This document shows, piece by piece, positions 10,476 to 19,286 of a DNA stretch of 55,296 bases. The notes under the pieces are model-generated. The model saw only the letters and a list, made by a program, of their open reading frames with translations. It was not told where the DNA came from and did not search any database. The DNA lies in assembly GCA_009885845.1 (NCBI GenBank), contig VFJW01000086.1, positions 1 through 55,296 of the forward strand, read 5' to 3'. The stretch's first letter is position 1. Each line of letters opens with the position of its first letter. Made by a program: the position numbers and the translations under genes. The stretch is from Geobacter sp. GTDB lineage: Bacteria; Desulfobacterota; Desulfuromonadia; Geobacterales; Pseudopelobacteraceae.

Positions 10476-10916
10476 TCAGCTTGCCATTTCCCGCATCTTC
10501 TCCAGAATTTTCACCATTGCCAACGTATCCAGATGGCAGTATTCAAGTAATTGCCGGCGTAACTCCGCAATTCGCCTCTCGTCGCATTCCTCCTGCATCT
10601 CCAGCCAGGTGTTGGCTGCCACTTCACCGTTGTTGACAGCCAGTTCTTTGTAGCTTAATTCGGGCACCAGTGCAGGTAGAACCGCCTTGATTGAGTAGGA
10701 ACCGGCAAACTGCCAATGGTAGAGATGCTTCTGTCTGAATGGCGTCATGAGGTCGCGGATGTTTTCCGTAAGCGCCTCAACCTCCTGACGGTGATCAGGG
10801 AATGATCCGGCCAGCTCATTCAAGCGGCTTTTTTCAAAAGCCTGATTCCAGGTAAGCACACAGGCACCTTTCGGCACTATCGCGAGCAGGTTCTGCAAAA
10901 ATGTGATGAACGTCAA
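10476..10916 (-). pseudogene. 5'-truncated DUF2779 family gene
   Basis: 146 codons that match the C-terminal end of DUF2779 proteins: TWNQAFEKSRLNELA, DLMTPFRQKHLYHWQFAGSYSIKAVLPALVPELSY, LLEYCHLDTLAMVKILEKM. The family is normally about 500 residues with an N-terminal nuclease-like region, which is absent here; an in-frame stop lies directly before the only usable start (TTG 10916) and I see no Shine-Dalgarno site. The conserved part resembles a DEDD-type exonuclease end. It is best read as a remnant left between two TA modules. Confidence 0.7.
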
Positions 10917-10993
10917 CTATTTTTACCGGTCAACGACAATTATAATTCCCGTTTTATTTCCTCACTTGAGAATAGCACCTTGAGGGTTTTAGA

Positions 10994-11046
10994 GAGGCGA
11001 CGGAAACAGAAGGAGCCCGTAGGGCGACTGGCGTTTCCGCCGCCTC
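10994..11046. repeat. Imperfect inverted repeat with inner hairpin
   Basis: Arms of 14 bp with one mismatch (GAGGCGACGGAAAC, 10994-11007; GTTTCCGCCGCCTC, 11033-11046) around an inner GCCC-GTA-GGGC stem. It looks like a REP-type intergenic element. No T-run follows it. Confidence 0.55.
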
Positions 11047-11130
11047 GCAAACATTTTATGTATGCGACCGCATATCTCTCAGAATTGTCATTATTGGTCA
11101 CAGAAGTAAGTATTATTCAGATGTGATGCT

Positions 11131-11159
11131 TTGACATAGTCACTATCATAGTATATGCT
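11131..11159 (+). promoter_or_regulatory. Promoter and operator of TA module 2
   Basis: TTGACA (11131-11136), 17-bp spacer, TATGCT (11154-11159). The spacer and the bases after it are full of ACTAT/ATAGT half-sites in inverted order, as expected for an autoregulated TA promoter. Confidence 0.6.
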
Positions 11160-11191
11160 ATAGTCATCATTCGTATGAGAGGAGTTACATC

Positions 11192-11470
11192 ATGCAAACA
11201 CTGACAACCATGGATTTGCGGAAAAACATGGGACATATCCTGGATATGGTGGCTGAAAAAAACGTGTCTGTGATCATCTCCCGCGCCAATAAACCGCTGG
11301 CAGTTATTCTCTCCATTGCCGAATACGAAGAGAAGGTGCAAAAGAAAAATCGTACCCAGCGCCTTGAATCACTGTCTGAATCCATGGATGCATGGCGGGA
11401 GCGCAACCGCACAGCAACCAAGCAGGTGGATGTTGTTCAGGCGGTACGGGAAAGCAGGGATGCACGATGA
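11192..11470 (+). CDS. Phd/YefM-like antitoxin of module 2
   Basis: 92 residues. TTMDLRKNMGHILDMVAEKNVSVIISRANKPLAVILSIAEYEE is the Phd/YefM fold, followed by a charged helix (SMDAWRERNRTATKQVDVVQAVRESR) that would wrap the toxin. GAGAGGAG precedes ATG 11192. The stop overlaps the toxin start (ATGA). Confidence 0.85.
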   Translation: MQTLTTMDLRKNMGHILDMVAEKNVSVIISRANKPLAVILSIAEYEEKVQKKNRTQRLESLSESMDAWRERNRTATKQVDVVQAVRESRDAR

Positions 11471-11877
11471 TTGTGCTTGATTCCTCTGTTGCTCTGAAAT
11501 GGATCTTTGTCGATGAGGTGGGCACGGAGCATGCTAAGCGTGTCCGCGACGAACATATCTCCGGTAAAAATGAGATCGCTGTTCCAGCCCTGTTTTTCTA
11601 CGAAATTGCCAATGTTCTTGCCACCAAGGTAAAACTCTCCCCTGACGAAGCGCAGGAAGCATTCGAGCTTGTCAGTGCCTTTGAGTTAAATGCACTGGAA
11701 CTCGACAGCCGTGAGTTTATGGAGGCAATGACCCTTGCTGATACATACAAGGTCAGTGTTTATGACGCCAGTTACCATGTTCTGGCACACAGGCATGGCT
11801 GCTGTTTTCTCACCGCTGACCTAAAATTTTGGGAAAAGGTGAAGGGTTTGGGTGTGGCAGAGTTGTTGGTGATATAG
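11467..11877 (+). CDS. vapC: PIN-domain toxin, VapC family (module 2)
   Basis: 136 residues. PIN ribonuclease toxin: Asp in MIVLDSSVALKW, Glu in ALFFYEIANVL, Asp in VSVYDASYHVLA and Asp in FLTADLKFWEKV. ATG 11467 overlaps the antitoxin stop; a longer reading from 11392 would be an artefact inside the antitoxin gene. No terminator is evident between it and the pgpH promoter. Confidence 0.88.
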   Translation: MIVLDSSVALKWIFVDEVGTEHAKRVRDEHISGKNEIAVPALFFYEIANVLATKVKLSPDEAQEAFELVSAFELNALELDSREFMEAMTLADTYKVSVYDASYHVLAHRHGCCFLTADLKFWEKVKGLGVAELLVI

Positions 11878-11904
11878 CTTTCCAATAGGCACGGCTGATT
11901 GTTA

Positions 11905-11962
11905 CACCGCAGTTTTGTGTCACCGCAGTTTTGTTGACACATTTTTGTATTCAGATTAGAAT
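11905..11962 (+). promoter_or_regulatory. pgpH promoter with upstream 14-bp direct repeat
   Basis: TTGACA (11934-11939), 17-bp spacer, TAGAAT (11957-11962). Just upstream, CACCGCAGTTTTGT occurs twice perfectly at 11905-11918 and 11921-11934 (16-bp period), the second copy touching the -35 box. This spacing would suit a dimeric activator or repressor. Confidence 0.7.
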
Positions 11963-12016
11963 CCAAGCCTTGTTAAAAAAGCTGAAATCCACTCATCATT
12001 TGGCGTACATATCTAA

Positions 12017-14458
12017 ATGGCTGATCAATCCGACGACAAGCAGGAACAGCATGCACTGACATACTTACGTCAGTTCGGATCGAATCTTCTCGATTCCCTG
12101 ATCAAGACGTTCTCCAACCCCGATACGGTCAGACGAAACCGGCTTATTCTCCTTATATCCACCTCACTGCTGCTGACTCTGACTATTCTTCCCTATCAGC
12201 ATACCTCCAGGCTTACGTATAAAATCGGTGATATTGCCACCTCTGATATTCGTGTATCCCAGGACCTTCTCGTCGAAGACAGAGCATTGACGGAACAGCG
12301 CCGCAAAGATGCCGGCAGCAACGCTCCGGTTGTGTATAACCTGAGTGATCAGGTATCCGGGGTACTCATTGACAAGCTGCAGCAGGCCGTTGCGATGATT
12401 CGTTCCGGACGTGCGGAAAAGCCGGAAAAAAGCATTTCCCAGTGGCGCGCACAGCTGATGCCGCTCCTGGATACCGATCTGAGTGACGCTGAGATAGCGG
12501 CGCTGATCCGGATCAAATCAGATAAAATATTCCTTGCACACGCAACTGAGTTACTGAACGAGCTGTATCAGAAGAAAATAGTTCTGGATGGCAAAGTTTT
12601 TCAGACAGACTCCCGCCGTGGACTCGAAATATCTGATAATAATGGCCATCCCATCAGTGGCGGCGACTTCTCCACCGGTTTTACCGAGATCAGTGAGGCG
12701 CGCCGGATTGTCGGCAGCTGGAATATCAAGGGGGTTGCTGCCGATTCTGACAATGCACGCATTTCGGCGGTGATTGCCAGAGTCCTGCTTCCGAACCTTT
12801 TCTACAACCGCGAGGCAACCGAAGAGCGAACCCGCAACATTATGGAAACGGTGCGTCCGGTGCTTTTCAAAGTCCAGAAGGGGGAGATGGTCGTCCGGGT
12901 TGGTGAACGGATAACTCCTGAACAGGCTCACAAGCTTGAAGCAATTTTTGGTAATCAGCGCAGCGGTAATCGACTGTTTGCGGCAATTGGCACCTTTACT
13001 TTGATCCTCGTACTTTTTTATTTTCCGTACCGGTTTGCCTGCAAGAACATTCGCAAATTCAATCCGACCAATAAAGATGTCCTGATTATTTCATTATTGA
13101 TCACCATCAGCTTCGTTTGCTTCAAGACAGCTCTTCTTATTACCCATAATATCGGCGCGGTATTTCCCTCGGTCGATGTCTCAAATTACTTTTATCTTTT
13201 TCCGTTTGCCGCCGGAGCGATGATCGTCCGGATATTTATCAACTCGGAAGTTGCGCTGGTTTATTGTGCTATTCTGGCTCCGCTTCTCGGTATCATGTTT
13301 GAAAATAACATGCTGGTGGTTATCTATTCGCTGCTGGGGGGTATAATCGGCGCTCATGGTGTTCGTCACTGCGCCAGTCGCAGTACGATCTACACCGCCG
13401 GTATCAAGGTCTCGATTGTCAACCTGGCTCTGGCCCTGTCATTCCAGACCTTGAACAGTTCGTTATTTACCATGCAGACCCTGTATGTCGCTTTCTTTGC
13501 CCTGCTCAGCGGATTTATCTGCGCCGGTTTCGTGTCGAGCTTTATTCCTCTGGTTGAAACCCTCTTTCAGTATACGACCGATATCAAACTCCTTGAACTT
13601 GCGAACCTCAACTCTCCGGTGCTGAGGGAGCTGATGATCAAGGCCCCCGGAACGTATCACCACAGTATTGTTGTGGGAAATCTCGTCGAGGCGGCCGCAG
13701 AATCAATCGGTGCAAATCCTCTACTGGCACGGGTTGCTGCGTATTATCATGATATCGGGAAGTCATCAAAACCGCTCTATTTTATCGAAAATCAGGCCGG
13801 TGAAGAGAATCGTCATGACAAGCTCACGCCCAGCATGAGTGCGCTGATCCTGATATCGCATATCAGGGATGGCGCTGAACTGGCCCGTGAAAACAGACTG
13901 GGGCAGCCGATTATCGATATTATTCGTCAACACCATGGTACCGCGCTGATCAAATTCTTTTACGAACGGGCCAAGTGTCAGGCTGTTTCGACCGGACAGA
14001 TTGTTGAGGAAAATGAGTTTCGCTATCCCGGTCCCAAACCGCAGACGCGCGAGGCGGGTATTGTCATGCTGGCAGACTGTGTTGAAGCGGCTTCCCGCAC
14101 GCTCATAAACCCGACGTCTGACCGCATTCAGGGGTTGGTCCAGAAGCTGATCAATAATGTGTTCATCGATGGCCAATTGGATGAGTGTGAACTGACCCTA
14201 AAAAATCTGCACGAAATAGCCAAGAGCTTTACCGGTATTCTCAATGGCATCTTTCATCATCGTATCGATTATCCCGAACCTGCCTATAAAGGGGGCACCC
14301 GTTCCAAAAAACCGGGTTCCCGGGAAAAGGCCAAACCTGAACAAGAGGTAGAAACGCATGGTGATATTGCTGAACAATCGTCAGAGACGCCACAGTATCA
14401 ACAGCCGGCAGTTCAAAAAGGTGGCGGCGAGAATCTTAAGCGCCTTGGGATGTCCTGA
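12017..14458 (+). CDS. pgpH: 7TM-HD domain phosphohydrolase, PgpH-like
   Basis: 813-residue membrane protein of the YqfF/PgpH family. Order: one TM (about 45-65), a large extracytoplasmic 7TMR-HDED domain (about 70-310), a seven-helix membrane block (about 315-520), then a cytoplasmic HD domain with H in YHHSIVVGNLVEAAAE, HDIGKSSKP (about 578) and DCVEAASRT. In Gram-positives this family degrades cyclic di-AMP; whether that holds here is inference. The C-terminal tail after the HD domain is charged, probably disordered and encoded in the overlap with ybeY. It has its own sigma70 promoter. Confidence 0.9.
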   Translation: MADQSDDKQEQHALTYLRQFGSNLLDSLIKTFSNPDTVRRNRLILLISTSLLLTLTILPYQHTSRLTYKIGDIATSDIRVSQDLLVEDRALTEQRRKDAGSNAPVVYNLSDQVSGVLIDKLQQAVAMIRSGRAEKPEKSISQWRAQLMPLLDTDLSDAEIAALIRIKSDKIFLAHATELLNELYQKKIVLDGKVFQTDSRRGLEISDNNGHPISGGDFSTGFTEISEARRIVGSWNIKGVAADSDNARISAVIARVLLPNLFYNREATEERTRNIMETVRPVLFKVQKGEMVVRVGERITPEQAHKLEAIFGNQRSGNRLFAAIGTFTLILVLFYFPYRFACKNIRKFNPTNKDVLIISLLITISFVCFKTALLITHNIGAVFPSVDVSNYFYLFPFAAGAMIVRIFINSEVALVYCAILAPLLGIMFENNMLVVIYSLLGGIIGAHGVRHCASRSTIYTAGIKVSIVNLALALSFQTLNSSLFTMQTLYVAFFALLSGFICAGFVSSFIPLVETLFQYTTDIKLLELANLNSPVLRELMIKAPGTYHHSIVVGNLVEAAAESIGANPLLARVAAYYHDIGKSSKPLYFIENQAGEENRHDKLTPSMSALILISHIRDGAELARENRLGQPIIDIIRQHHGTALIKFFYERAKCQAVSTGQIVEENEFRYPGPKPQTREAGIVMLADCVEAASRTLINPTSDRIQGLVQKLINNVFIDGQLDECELTLKNLHEIAKSFTGILNGIFHHRIDYPEPAYKGGTRSKKPGSREKAKPEQEVETHGDIAEQSSETPQYQQPAVQKGGGENLKRLGMS

Positions 14459-14828
14459 AGAAACGGAGCTCTCGGTTTCAATTGTGGGTGACCGCTCGAT
14501 CAGAATTATTAACCGGGAGTATCTTGCCAAAGATCGTCCGACCAACGTGATTTCGTTTTCGCTGCTGGAAGGAGATTGCGGAGGGATAAACCCGCATACT
14601 CTGGGTGATGTAATAATCTCGGCAGATACCGCTGCACGGGAGGCAGAAGAGGGGGGGATGGAATTTTTCGAGCGCCTGTCGTTTCTGTTGCTGCACGGAA
14701 TTTTACATTTGAGCGGGTATGATCATGAGCGGAGCGGTGAGGCTGAAGCATACAAAATGCAGCAGAAGGAGATGCAACTGTTCAGAATTCTGAAGAAGGA
14801 AGGGCTGCTCAGCCAGGCCGACTTGTAA
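14358..14828 (+). CDS. ybeY: Endoribonuclease YbeY
   Basis: 156 residues. YbeY is a zinc-dependent endoribonuclease for 16S rRNA 3' maturation and ribosome quality control. The metal motif HGILHLSGYDH (H-x3-H-x5-H) and the family motif RPTNVISF (usually PTDVLSF) are both present. The start at ATG 14358 gives the typical VILLNNRQR opening; this forces a 101-base overlap with the end of pgpH in another frame. The gene pair pgpH-ybeY is widely conserved. Confidence 0.93.
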   Translation: MVILLNNRQRRHSINSRQFKKVAARILSALGCPEETELSVSIVGDRSIRIINREYLAKDRPTNVISFSLLEGDCGGINPHTLGDVIISADTAAREAEEGGMEFFERLSFLLLHGILHLSGYDHERSGEAEAYKMQQKEMQLFRILKKEGLLSQADL

Positions 14829-14841
14829 AACCTGCCATCGC

Positions 14842-15216
14842 CTACTTCAAGCGGACCTTCTGTAACGTTTCCTGAAACAACTCCGGTGTAAATCCTTTCA
14901 TCAGTACCTCATCCTTGTCTTTCCCGAACACCAACACCGGCACTCCGGTGCTGGTGTACTTGATGGTTAAATCTTCCATCGCCCTGGCGTCAATTTCGAC
15001 ATCACGATTAATGAACGGAATGTCGTTTTTGGTCAGGTACTCCTTGGCTTCACGACAGTGAGGACACCAGGCAACCGAGTAGAGGACAATCTGGGGATAT
15101 GTTTTTGCAGCTGCCGCTTTGGCGGGGTTCAGAGTGCTCTGGCGAGGGCTTTCTGCGGCGATGGAAACGCCTGTGACCAAAATTACGGCGAGTGATGCAC
15201 ATACGGCGCGTATCAT
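14842..15216 (-). CDS. Exported glutaredoxin/thioredoxin-like protein
   Basis: 124 residues with a signal peptide (IRAVCASLAVILVTGVSIAAES; cleavage likely after AAA/AAE near residue 22). The mature part is a small thioredoxin-fold domain with the redox motif AWCPHC (about 49-54) and the cis-Pro region TGVPVLVFGK. It probably acts in periplasmic disulfide exchange; the partner is unknown. AAGGAG lies eight bases before ATG 15216. Convergent with ybeY. Confidence 0.82.
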   Translation of the reverse strand: MIRAVCASLAVILVTGVSIAAESPRQSTLNPAKAAAAKTYPQIVLYSVAWCPHCREAKEYLTKNDIPFINRDVEIDARAMEDLTIKYTSTGVPVLVFGKDKDEVLMKGFTPELFQETLQKVRLK

Positions 15217-15341
15217 GATAGTATCTCCTTCTGCGTATCAAGTGGCATCTACTGCCGGTGGGGACAGCAAATCAGGTACCGGTTTGATATTTAGCACATT
15301 GCCGGCAGCAAGGTCAAACAAACAAGCGATGGAGAGTAACC

Positions 15342-16721
15342 ATGCGAACACGTATCAAAGAAGTTATTGAGCAGGGCACAGGGGCGGCGCTCTGCTCTTT
15401 TTCCGGGTGGGTCCGGTCAGTCAGGTCGTCAAAAGAGGTCTGTTTTATTGTGCTTAATGACGGATCAACGCTTGATGGTATTCAGGTTGTGGCTGCATCA
15501 TCTCTGCCCGATTTTGGCAATTTCTGTCGCATGGGAACCGGAACCGCCCTTACGGTGACAGGTGCACTTGTTGCGTCTCCGGCCTCCGGTCAGAAGTGGG
15601 AAATAGCGGCTCATTCAATTGAAATTATCGGTGCCTCCGATGATTCCTATCCCCTGCAGAAGAAACGCCACACATTTGAATATCTGCGCACTATCGCGCA
15701 TCTGCGGCCCCGCACGAATACCTTCGGGGCGGTATTTCGCCTTCGATCACGTCTTGCTCAGGCGGTCCACCGTTTTTTTTCAGAACAGAACTTCCTGTAC
15801 GTCCATACACCTATCATTACCGCCAGCGACTGTGAAGGTGCCGGCGAGCTCTTTCGCGTCAGTACTCTTGATGCTGCAGATCCTCCTGTCCTGGATGGAC
15901 AGCCGGATTTCAGCCAGGACTTTTTCGGCCGGAAAACCGGCTTGACCGTCAGCGGTCAGCTTGAGGGAGAGCTGTTTGCACAGGCTTTCGGAGATATTTA
16001 CACGTTTGGGCCGACGTTCCGCGCAGAAAACTCCAACACCGCACGCCACGCCTCCGAGTTCTGGATGATCGAGCCGGAGATGGCTTTTGCGAACCTGGCT
16101 GATGATGCCGACCTGGCAGAAAAATTTATCAGGTATCTCTGCCGCTTTGCGCTTGAAGAGTGTGCAGAAGATATGGCGTTTTTTGATACCCATATTGAAA
16201 ACGGTCTGATTGAGCGTATCCGGGGAGTGGCGGATGCTGATTTTGTCCGTATGGAATATGCCGATGCGATTGAAAGGCTGCAGCGATCCGGGGTTACATT
16301 CACTTATCCGGTGGAGTGGGGGCTTGATCTGCAGACAGAGCACGAGCGCTATATTACCGAGCAGATTGTGGGAGGGCCGACGTTTATTATCAACTATCCT
16401 AAAGATATCAAGGCCTTTTACATGCGGCAGAATGATGATGGCCGTACCGTGGCTGCCATGGATCTGCTGGTACCGAAGGTAGGCGAAATAATCGGCGGCA
16501 GCCAGCGTGAAGAACGGCTGGATCGGCTGGAATTGCGTATGGCCGAGATGGGAATAGCCCGTGAACCGCTCTGGTGGTATCTGGACAGCCGCCGCTGGGG
16601 GAGTTGTCCGCATGCCGGTTTCGGCCTCGGTTTCGAGCGTCTGGTCATGTATCTCTCCGGAATAGAGAATATTCGTGATGTGATCCCGTTTCCCCGCACG
16701 CCGCGGCATTGCGAGTTTTGA
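15342..16721 (+). CDS. asnS: Asparagine--tRNA ligase
   Basis: 459 residues. Class II aminoacyl-tRNA synthetase: OB-fold anticodon-binding domain (about 15-100, SGWVRSVRSSKEVCFIVLNDGS), motif 1 around FFSEQNFLYVHTPII, motif 2 with FRAENSNTARHASEFWMIEPEMAF (fRaE loop), motif 3 in GFGLGFERLVMYLSG. The TPIIT/GAGELF and ENSNT features favour AsnRS over AspRS. GGAGAG precedes ATG 15342. Confidence 0.95.
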   Translation: MRTRIKEVIEQGTGAALCSFSGWVRSVRSSKEVCFIVLNDGSTLDGIQVVAASSLPDFGNFCRMGTGTALTVTGALVASPASGQKWEIAAHSIEIIGASDDSYPLQKKRHTFEYLRTIAHLRPRTNTFGAVFRLRSRLAQAVHRFFSEQNFLYVHTPIITASDCEGAGELFRVSTLDAADPPVLDGQPDFSQDFFGRKTGLTVSGQLEGELFAQAFGDIYTFGPTFRAENSNTARHASEFWMIEPEMAFANLADDADLAEKFIRYLCRFALEECAEDMAFFDTHIENGLIERIRGVADADFVRMEYADAIERLQRSGVTFTYPVEWGLDLQTEHERYITEQIVGGPTFIINYPKDIKAFYMRQNDDGRTVAAMDLLVPKVGEIIGGSQREERLDRLELRMAEMGIAREPLWWYLDSRRWGSCPHAGFGLGFERLVMYLSGIENIRDVIPFPRTPRHCEF

Positions 16722-16724
16722 CCA

Positions 16725-17006
16725 ATGCACATCTACTGTCTTGAAATCCATCTCTCCCTGCCGTCTCATTCGCTTAAAGAAAAGCGCGGCATCGTCAAGA
16801 GCATCCTCGGTCGGGCCAGAAACCGCTTTAATGTCGCCTGTGCCGAGGTTGACCGGCAGGATAATGCGGCGGTTGGTGTCCTCGCGTTTGTCACTGTCAG
16901 TCCGGACAAACAGATCCCGCGCCAGGCGTTGGAACGGGTGGAAAAGTGGATTTACGAGGGGTGGCCGGATGTGGAGATAACCGGTGCGGATATCTCTGAG
17001 ATTTGA
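16725..17006 (+). CDS. DUF503 family protein
   Basis: 93 residues with the family pattern: SHSLKEKRGIVKSILGRARNRFNVACAEVD, followed by FVTVSPDKQIPRQALERVEKWI. YlxP-type DUF503 proteins often sit near translation genes; no function is firmly known. It begins three bases after the asnS stop and is very likely co-transcribed. Confidence 0.85.
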   Translation: MHIYCLEIHLSLPSHSLKEKRGIVKSILGRARNRFNVACAEVDRQDNAAVGVLAFVTVSPDKQIPRQALERVEKWIYEGWPDVEITGADISEI

Positions 17007-17138
17007 CTGACGACTCTCTGTTTCCCCACGATAAACCTTGAAACTTTTACCCGCTTCAGTGTATAAATATCACTTGTTTTTGTATCACCCACAGCATCCC
17101 GGTGCTTGAATATAACCCGTTGTAATTCCTCTGTAATG

Positions 17139-17157
17139 GCCGGCATTTTCTGCCGGC
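17139..17157. repeat. Small perfect hairpin
   Basis: GCCGGCA-TTTTC-TGCCGGC, 7-bp stem, 30 bases before the MBL-fold gene. It lacks a T-run. The rest of 17007-17188 shows no gene. Confidence 0.45.
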
Positions 17158-17188
17158 GCATCATAAACCTGAAATTCCTGGAGCCTGT

Positions 17189-17959
17189 GTGAAAATCTGT
17201 TCGCTGGCGAGCGGCAGCAAAGGTAACTGTCTCTATCTTGAAACCGGCGATACCCGTGTTCTGATAGACGTCGGTCTGTCGCTGCGCGAGACGCTGCTAC
17301 GCATGGAAAACGTCGGAATCGATGCTTCGGGTATTCATGCGGTGCTGGTTACGCATGAACATATTGATCACATCCGGAGTGCCGGCTCTTTTTCGCGCAG
17401 ATTCAATGTGCCGGTTTTCGCCAGCCATCTCGTCCACGCCAAGGCTGATAAATATTTCAAAAAGACCCGGGTGACCGAGTTTGAATCCGGCTCAGCCCTT
17501 ACTTTCAGAGATGTTCTCATTGATCCGGTTCCGATTACTCATGACAGTTGTGATCCGGTCGGTTTTGTTGTTGAATCGAGGGAGGGACGCTCTGCTTCCG
17601 TTACCGATCTGGGCATCGTCACGCGCCTGGTAACGGAAAAGCTGCGCGGCTGCCGCTTCCTCAACCTTGAGTCGAATCATGATGTCGATATGCTGATGAA
17701 CGGCCCGTATCCGTGGGAGTTGAAGCAGCGTATCAAGTCGCGTCATGGTCATATCTCCAATGAAGAATCGCTTGAACTGCTGCATGAGCTTGCTCATGAA
17801 GGGCTTGAAGCTCTGGTAATGGCACATCTGTCGGAGGTGAACAATCATCCGGAACATGTGATGCGTACCACCCGGACATTTTTGATTGACCAGAACATCT
17901 GTGCGCCGCGTATTGTCATCGGCGATCAATACCATGCCAGTGCGGTTATGGAGTTATAG
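17189..17959 (+). CDS. MBL-fold metallohydrolase, YycJ/WalJ-like
   Basis: 256 residues. Metallo-beta-lactamase fold with the metal motif THEHIDHI (H-x-H-x-D-H, about 52-59), His in ITHDSCDPVGF and NLESNHD, and a C-terminal HLSEVNNHPE motif typical of the YycJ group, which are proposed nucleases. Start is GTG 17189. A purB gene follows 31 bases downstream, suggesting one transcript. Confidence 0.87.
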   Translation: MKICSLASGSKGNCLYLETGDTRVLIDVGLSLRETLLRMENVGIDASGIHAVLVTHEHIDHIRSAGSFSRRFNVPVFASHLVHAKADKYFKKTRVTEFESGSALTFRDVLIDPVPITHDSCDPVGFVVESREGRSASVTDLGIVTRLVTEKLRGCRFLNLESNHDVDMLMNGPYPWELKQRIKSRHGHISNEESLELLHELAHEGLEALVMAHLSEVNNHPEHVMRTTRTFLIDQNICAPRIVIGDQYHASAVMEL

Positions 17960-17990
17960 AACACGCACCAATATACCGAGGAGCTCTTAC

Positions 17991-19286
17991 ATGATTGAAC
18001 GTTATTCCCGCCCTGAAATGACCCATATCTGGGCCGCTGCAAACCGCTTTCGCATCTGGCTTGAAATTGAAACGCTTGCCTGTGAAGCTCAGGCTGAGCT
18101 GGGAGTTATCCCCCGCGAAGTCGTGCCGGTCATACGTGCGAAGGGGAATTTCGATATTGCCCGGATCGACGCTATCGAGGCGGAGGTCAAGCATGACGTG
18201 ATTGCCTTTCTGACATCGGTTTCCGAACACGTCGGTCCGGAGGCACGTTTTATTCATCAGGGGATGACCTCCTCGGATGTCCTTGATACCTGCCTGTCGG
18301 TTCAGCTTGTTCAGGCTGCTGATGAGCTGCTGGCCGATCTGGATATGCTTCTGGAGTCGCTCAAGCTGCGCGCACTGGAGCATAAGGATACGGTCTGCAT
18401 CGGACGCTCGCACGGGATCCATGCGGAGCCGGTGACTTTCGGACTCAAGCTGGCCTCGTTTTACGCCGAGATGCAGCGAAATCGTGTCCGCCTCGCCGCT
18501 GCCCGCGAAAACATTGCCACCGGTGCCATCTCGGGCGCAGTCGGCACGTTTGCCAATATTGACCCTTTCGTTGAAGAGTATGTCTGCGAAAAGATGGGGC
18601 TCAAGCCGGAACCGGTTTCCACCCAGGTCATTCCGCGCGACCGCCATGCCGAATATTTCTGCACTCTGGCCATTATCGCATCGTCCATGGAACGGATCGC
18701 CGTCGAGGTTCGTCATCTGCAGCGCACGGAAGTTCTTGAAGCAGAGGAATTCTTCAGCAAGGGACAGAAAGGGTCTTCGGCCATGCCGCACAAACGCAAC
18801 CCGATACTGTCCGAGAACCTGACCGGTCAGGCCCGTTATATCCGTTCTCTTTGTATGCCTGCCCTTGAAAATGTCGCCCTGTGGCATGAGCGGGATATTT
18901 CCCATTCATCGGTTGAGCGCTATATCGCGCCGGATGCAACCGTGGCGCTCGATTTTTCTCTGCGACGTCTCAATGGCCTGATCCGCAATCTTGTGGTCTA
19001 TCCCGAGAACATGATGAGAAACCTCAACCAGATGAAAGGTCTGGTTTTCTCACAAAAGATCCTGCTCGATTTGACCCAGGCCGGTGTGTCGCGAGAAGAG
19101 TCCTATAGCATGGTACAGCGCAACGCCATGAAGGTCTGGGAGCAGGGTGCAGATTTTCAGACGGAACTGCTGGCAGACCGGGATGTTGTCGGGGCGCTCG
19201 GGGAGGCGAAAATCCGCGAGTCATTTGACCTCGGCTACCATTTGAAACACGTAAATACGATTTTCAAGCGGGTGTTCGGTGAATAG
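17991..19286 (+). CDS. purB: Adenylosuccinate lyase
   Basis: 431 residues, normal length. Catalyses two fumarate-releasing steps of purine synthesis (SAICAR to AICAR, and adenylosuccinate to AMP). Fumarase/aspartase superfamily: catalytic loop with KGSSAMPHKRNP (about 260-271), HQGMTSSDVLDT (His/Ser near 84-91) and GRSHGIHAEP (His near 141). ATG 17991 with GAGGAG upstream; an in-frame extension to 17886 would overlap the MBL gene and is not supported. Overlaps the mscS start by eight bases. Confidence 0.96.
   Translation: MIERYSRPEMTHIWAAANRFRIWLEIETLACEAQAELGVIPREVVPVIRAKGNFDIARIDAIEAEVKHDVIAFLTSVSEHVGPEARFIHQGMTSSDVLDTCLSVQLVQAADELLADLDMLLESLKLRALEHKDTVCIGRSHGIHAEPVTFGLKLASFYAEMQRNRVRLAAARENIATGAISGAVGTFANIDPFVEEYVCEKMGLKPEPVSTQVIPRDRHAEYFCTLAIIASSMERIAVEVRHLQRTEVLEAEEFFSKGQKGSSAMPHKRNPILSENLTGQARYIRSLCMPALENVALWHERDISHSSVERYIAPDATVALDFSLRRLNGLIRNLVVYPENMMRNLNQMKGLVFSQKILLDLTQAGVSREESYSMVQRNAMKVWEQGADFQTELLADRDVVGALGEAKIRESFDLGYHLKHVNTIFKRVFGE

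Noticed and set aside
15780..16769. Minus-strand open frame of 329 codons
   Set aside because: Antisense to asnS, which has all class II synthetase motifs; no family resemblance and no ribosome site for the antisense frame.
17139..17157. Intrinsic terminator before the MBL gene
   Set aside because: The stem is good but no T-run follows on either strand.
17946..18905. Minus-strand open frame of 319 codons
   Set aside because: Antisense to purB, whose signature is complete; composition is that of a shadow frame.
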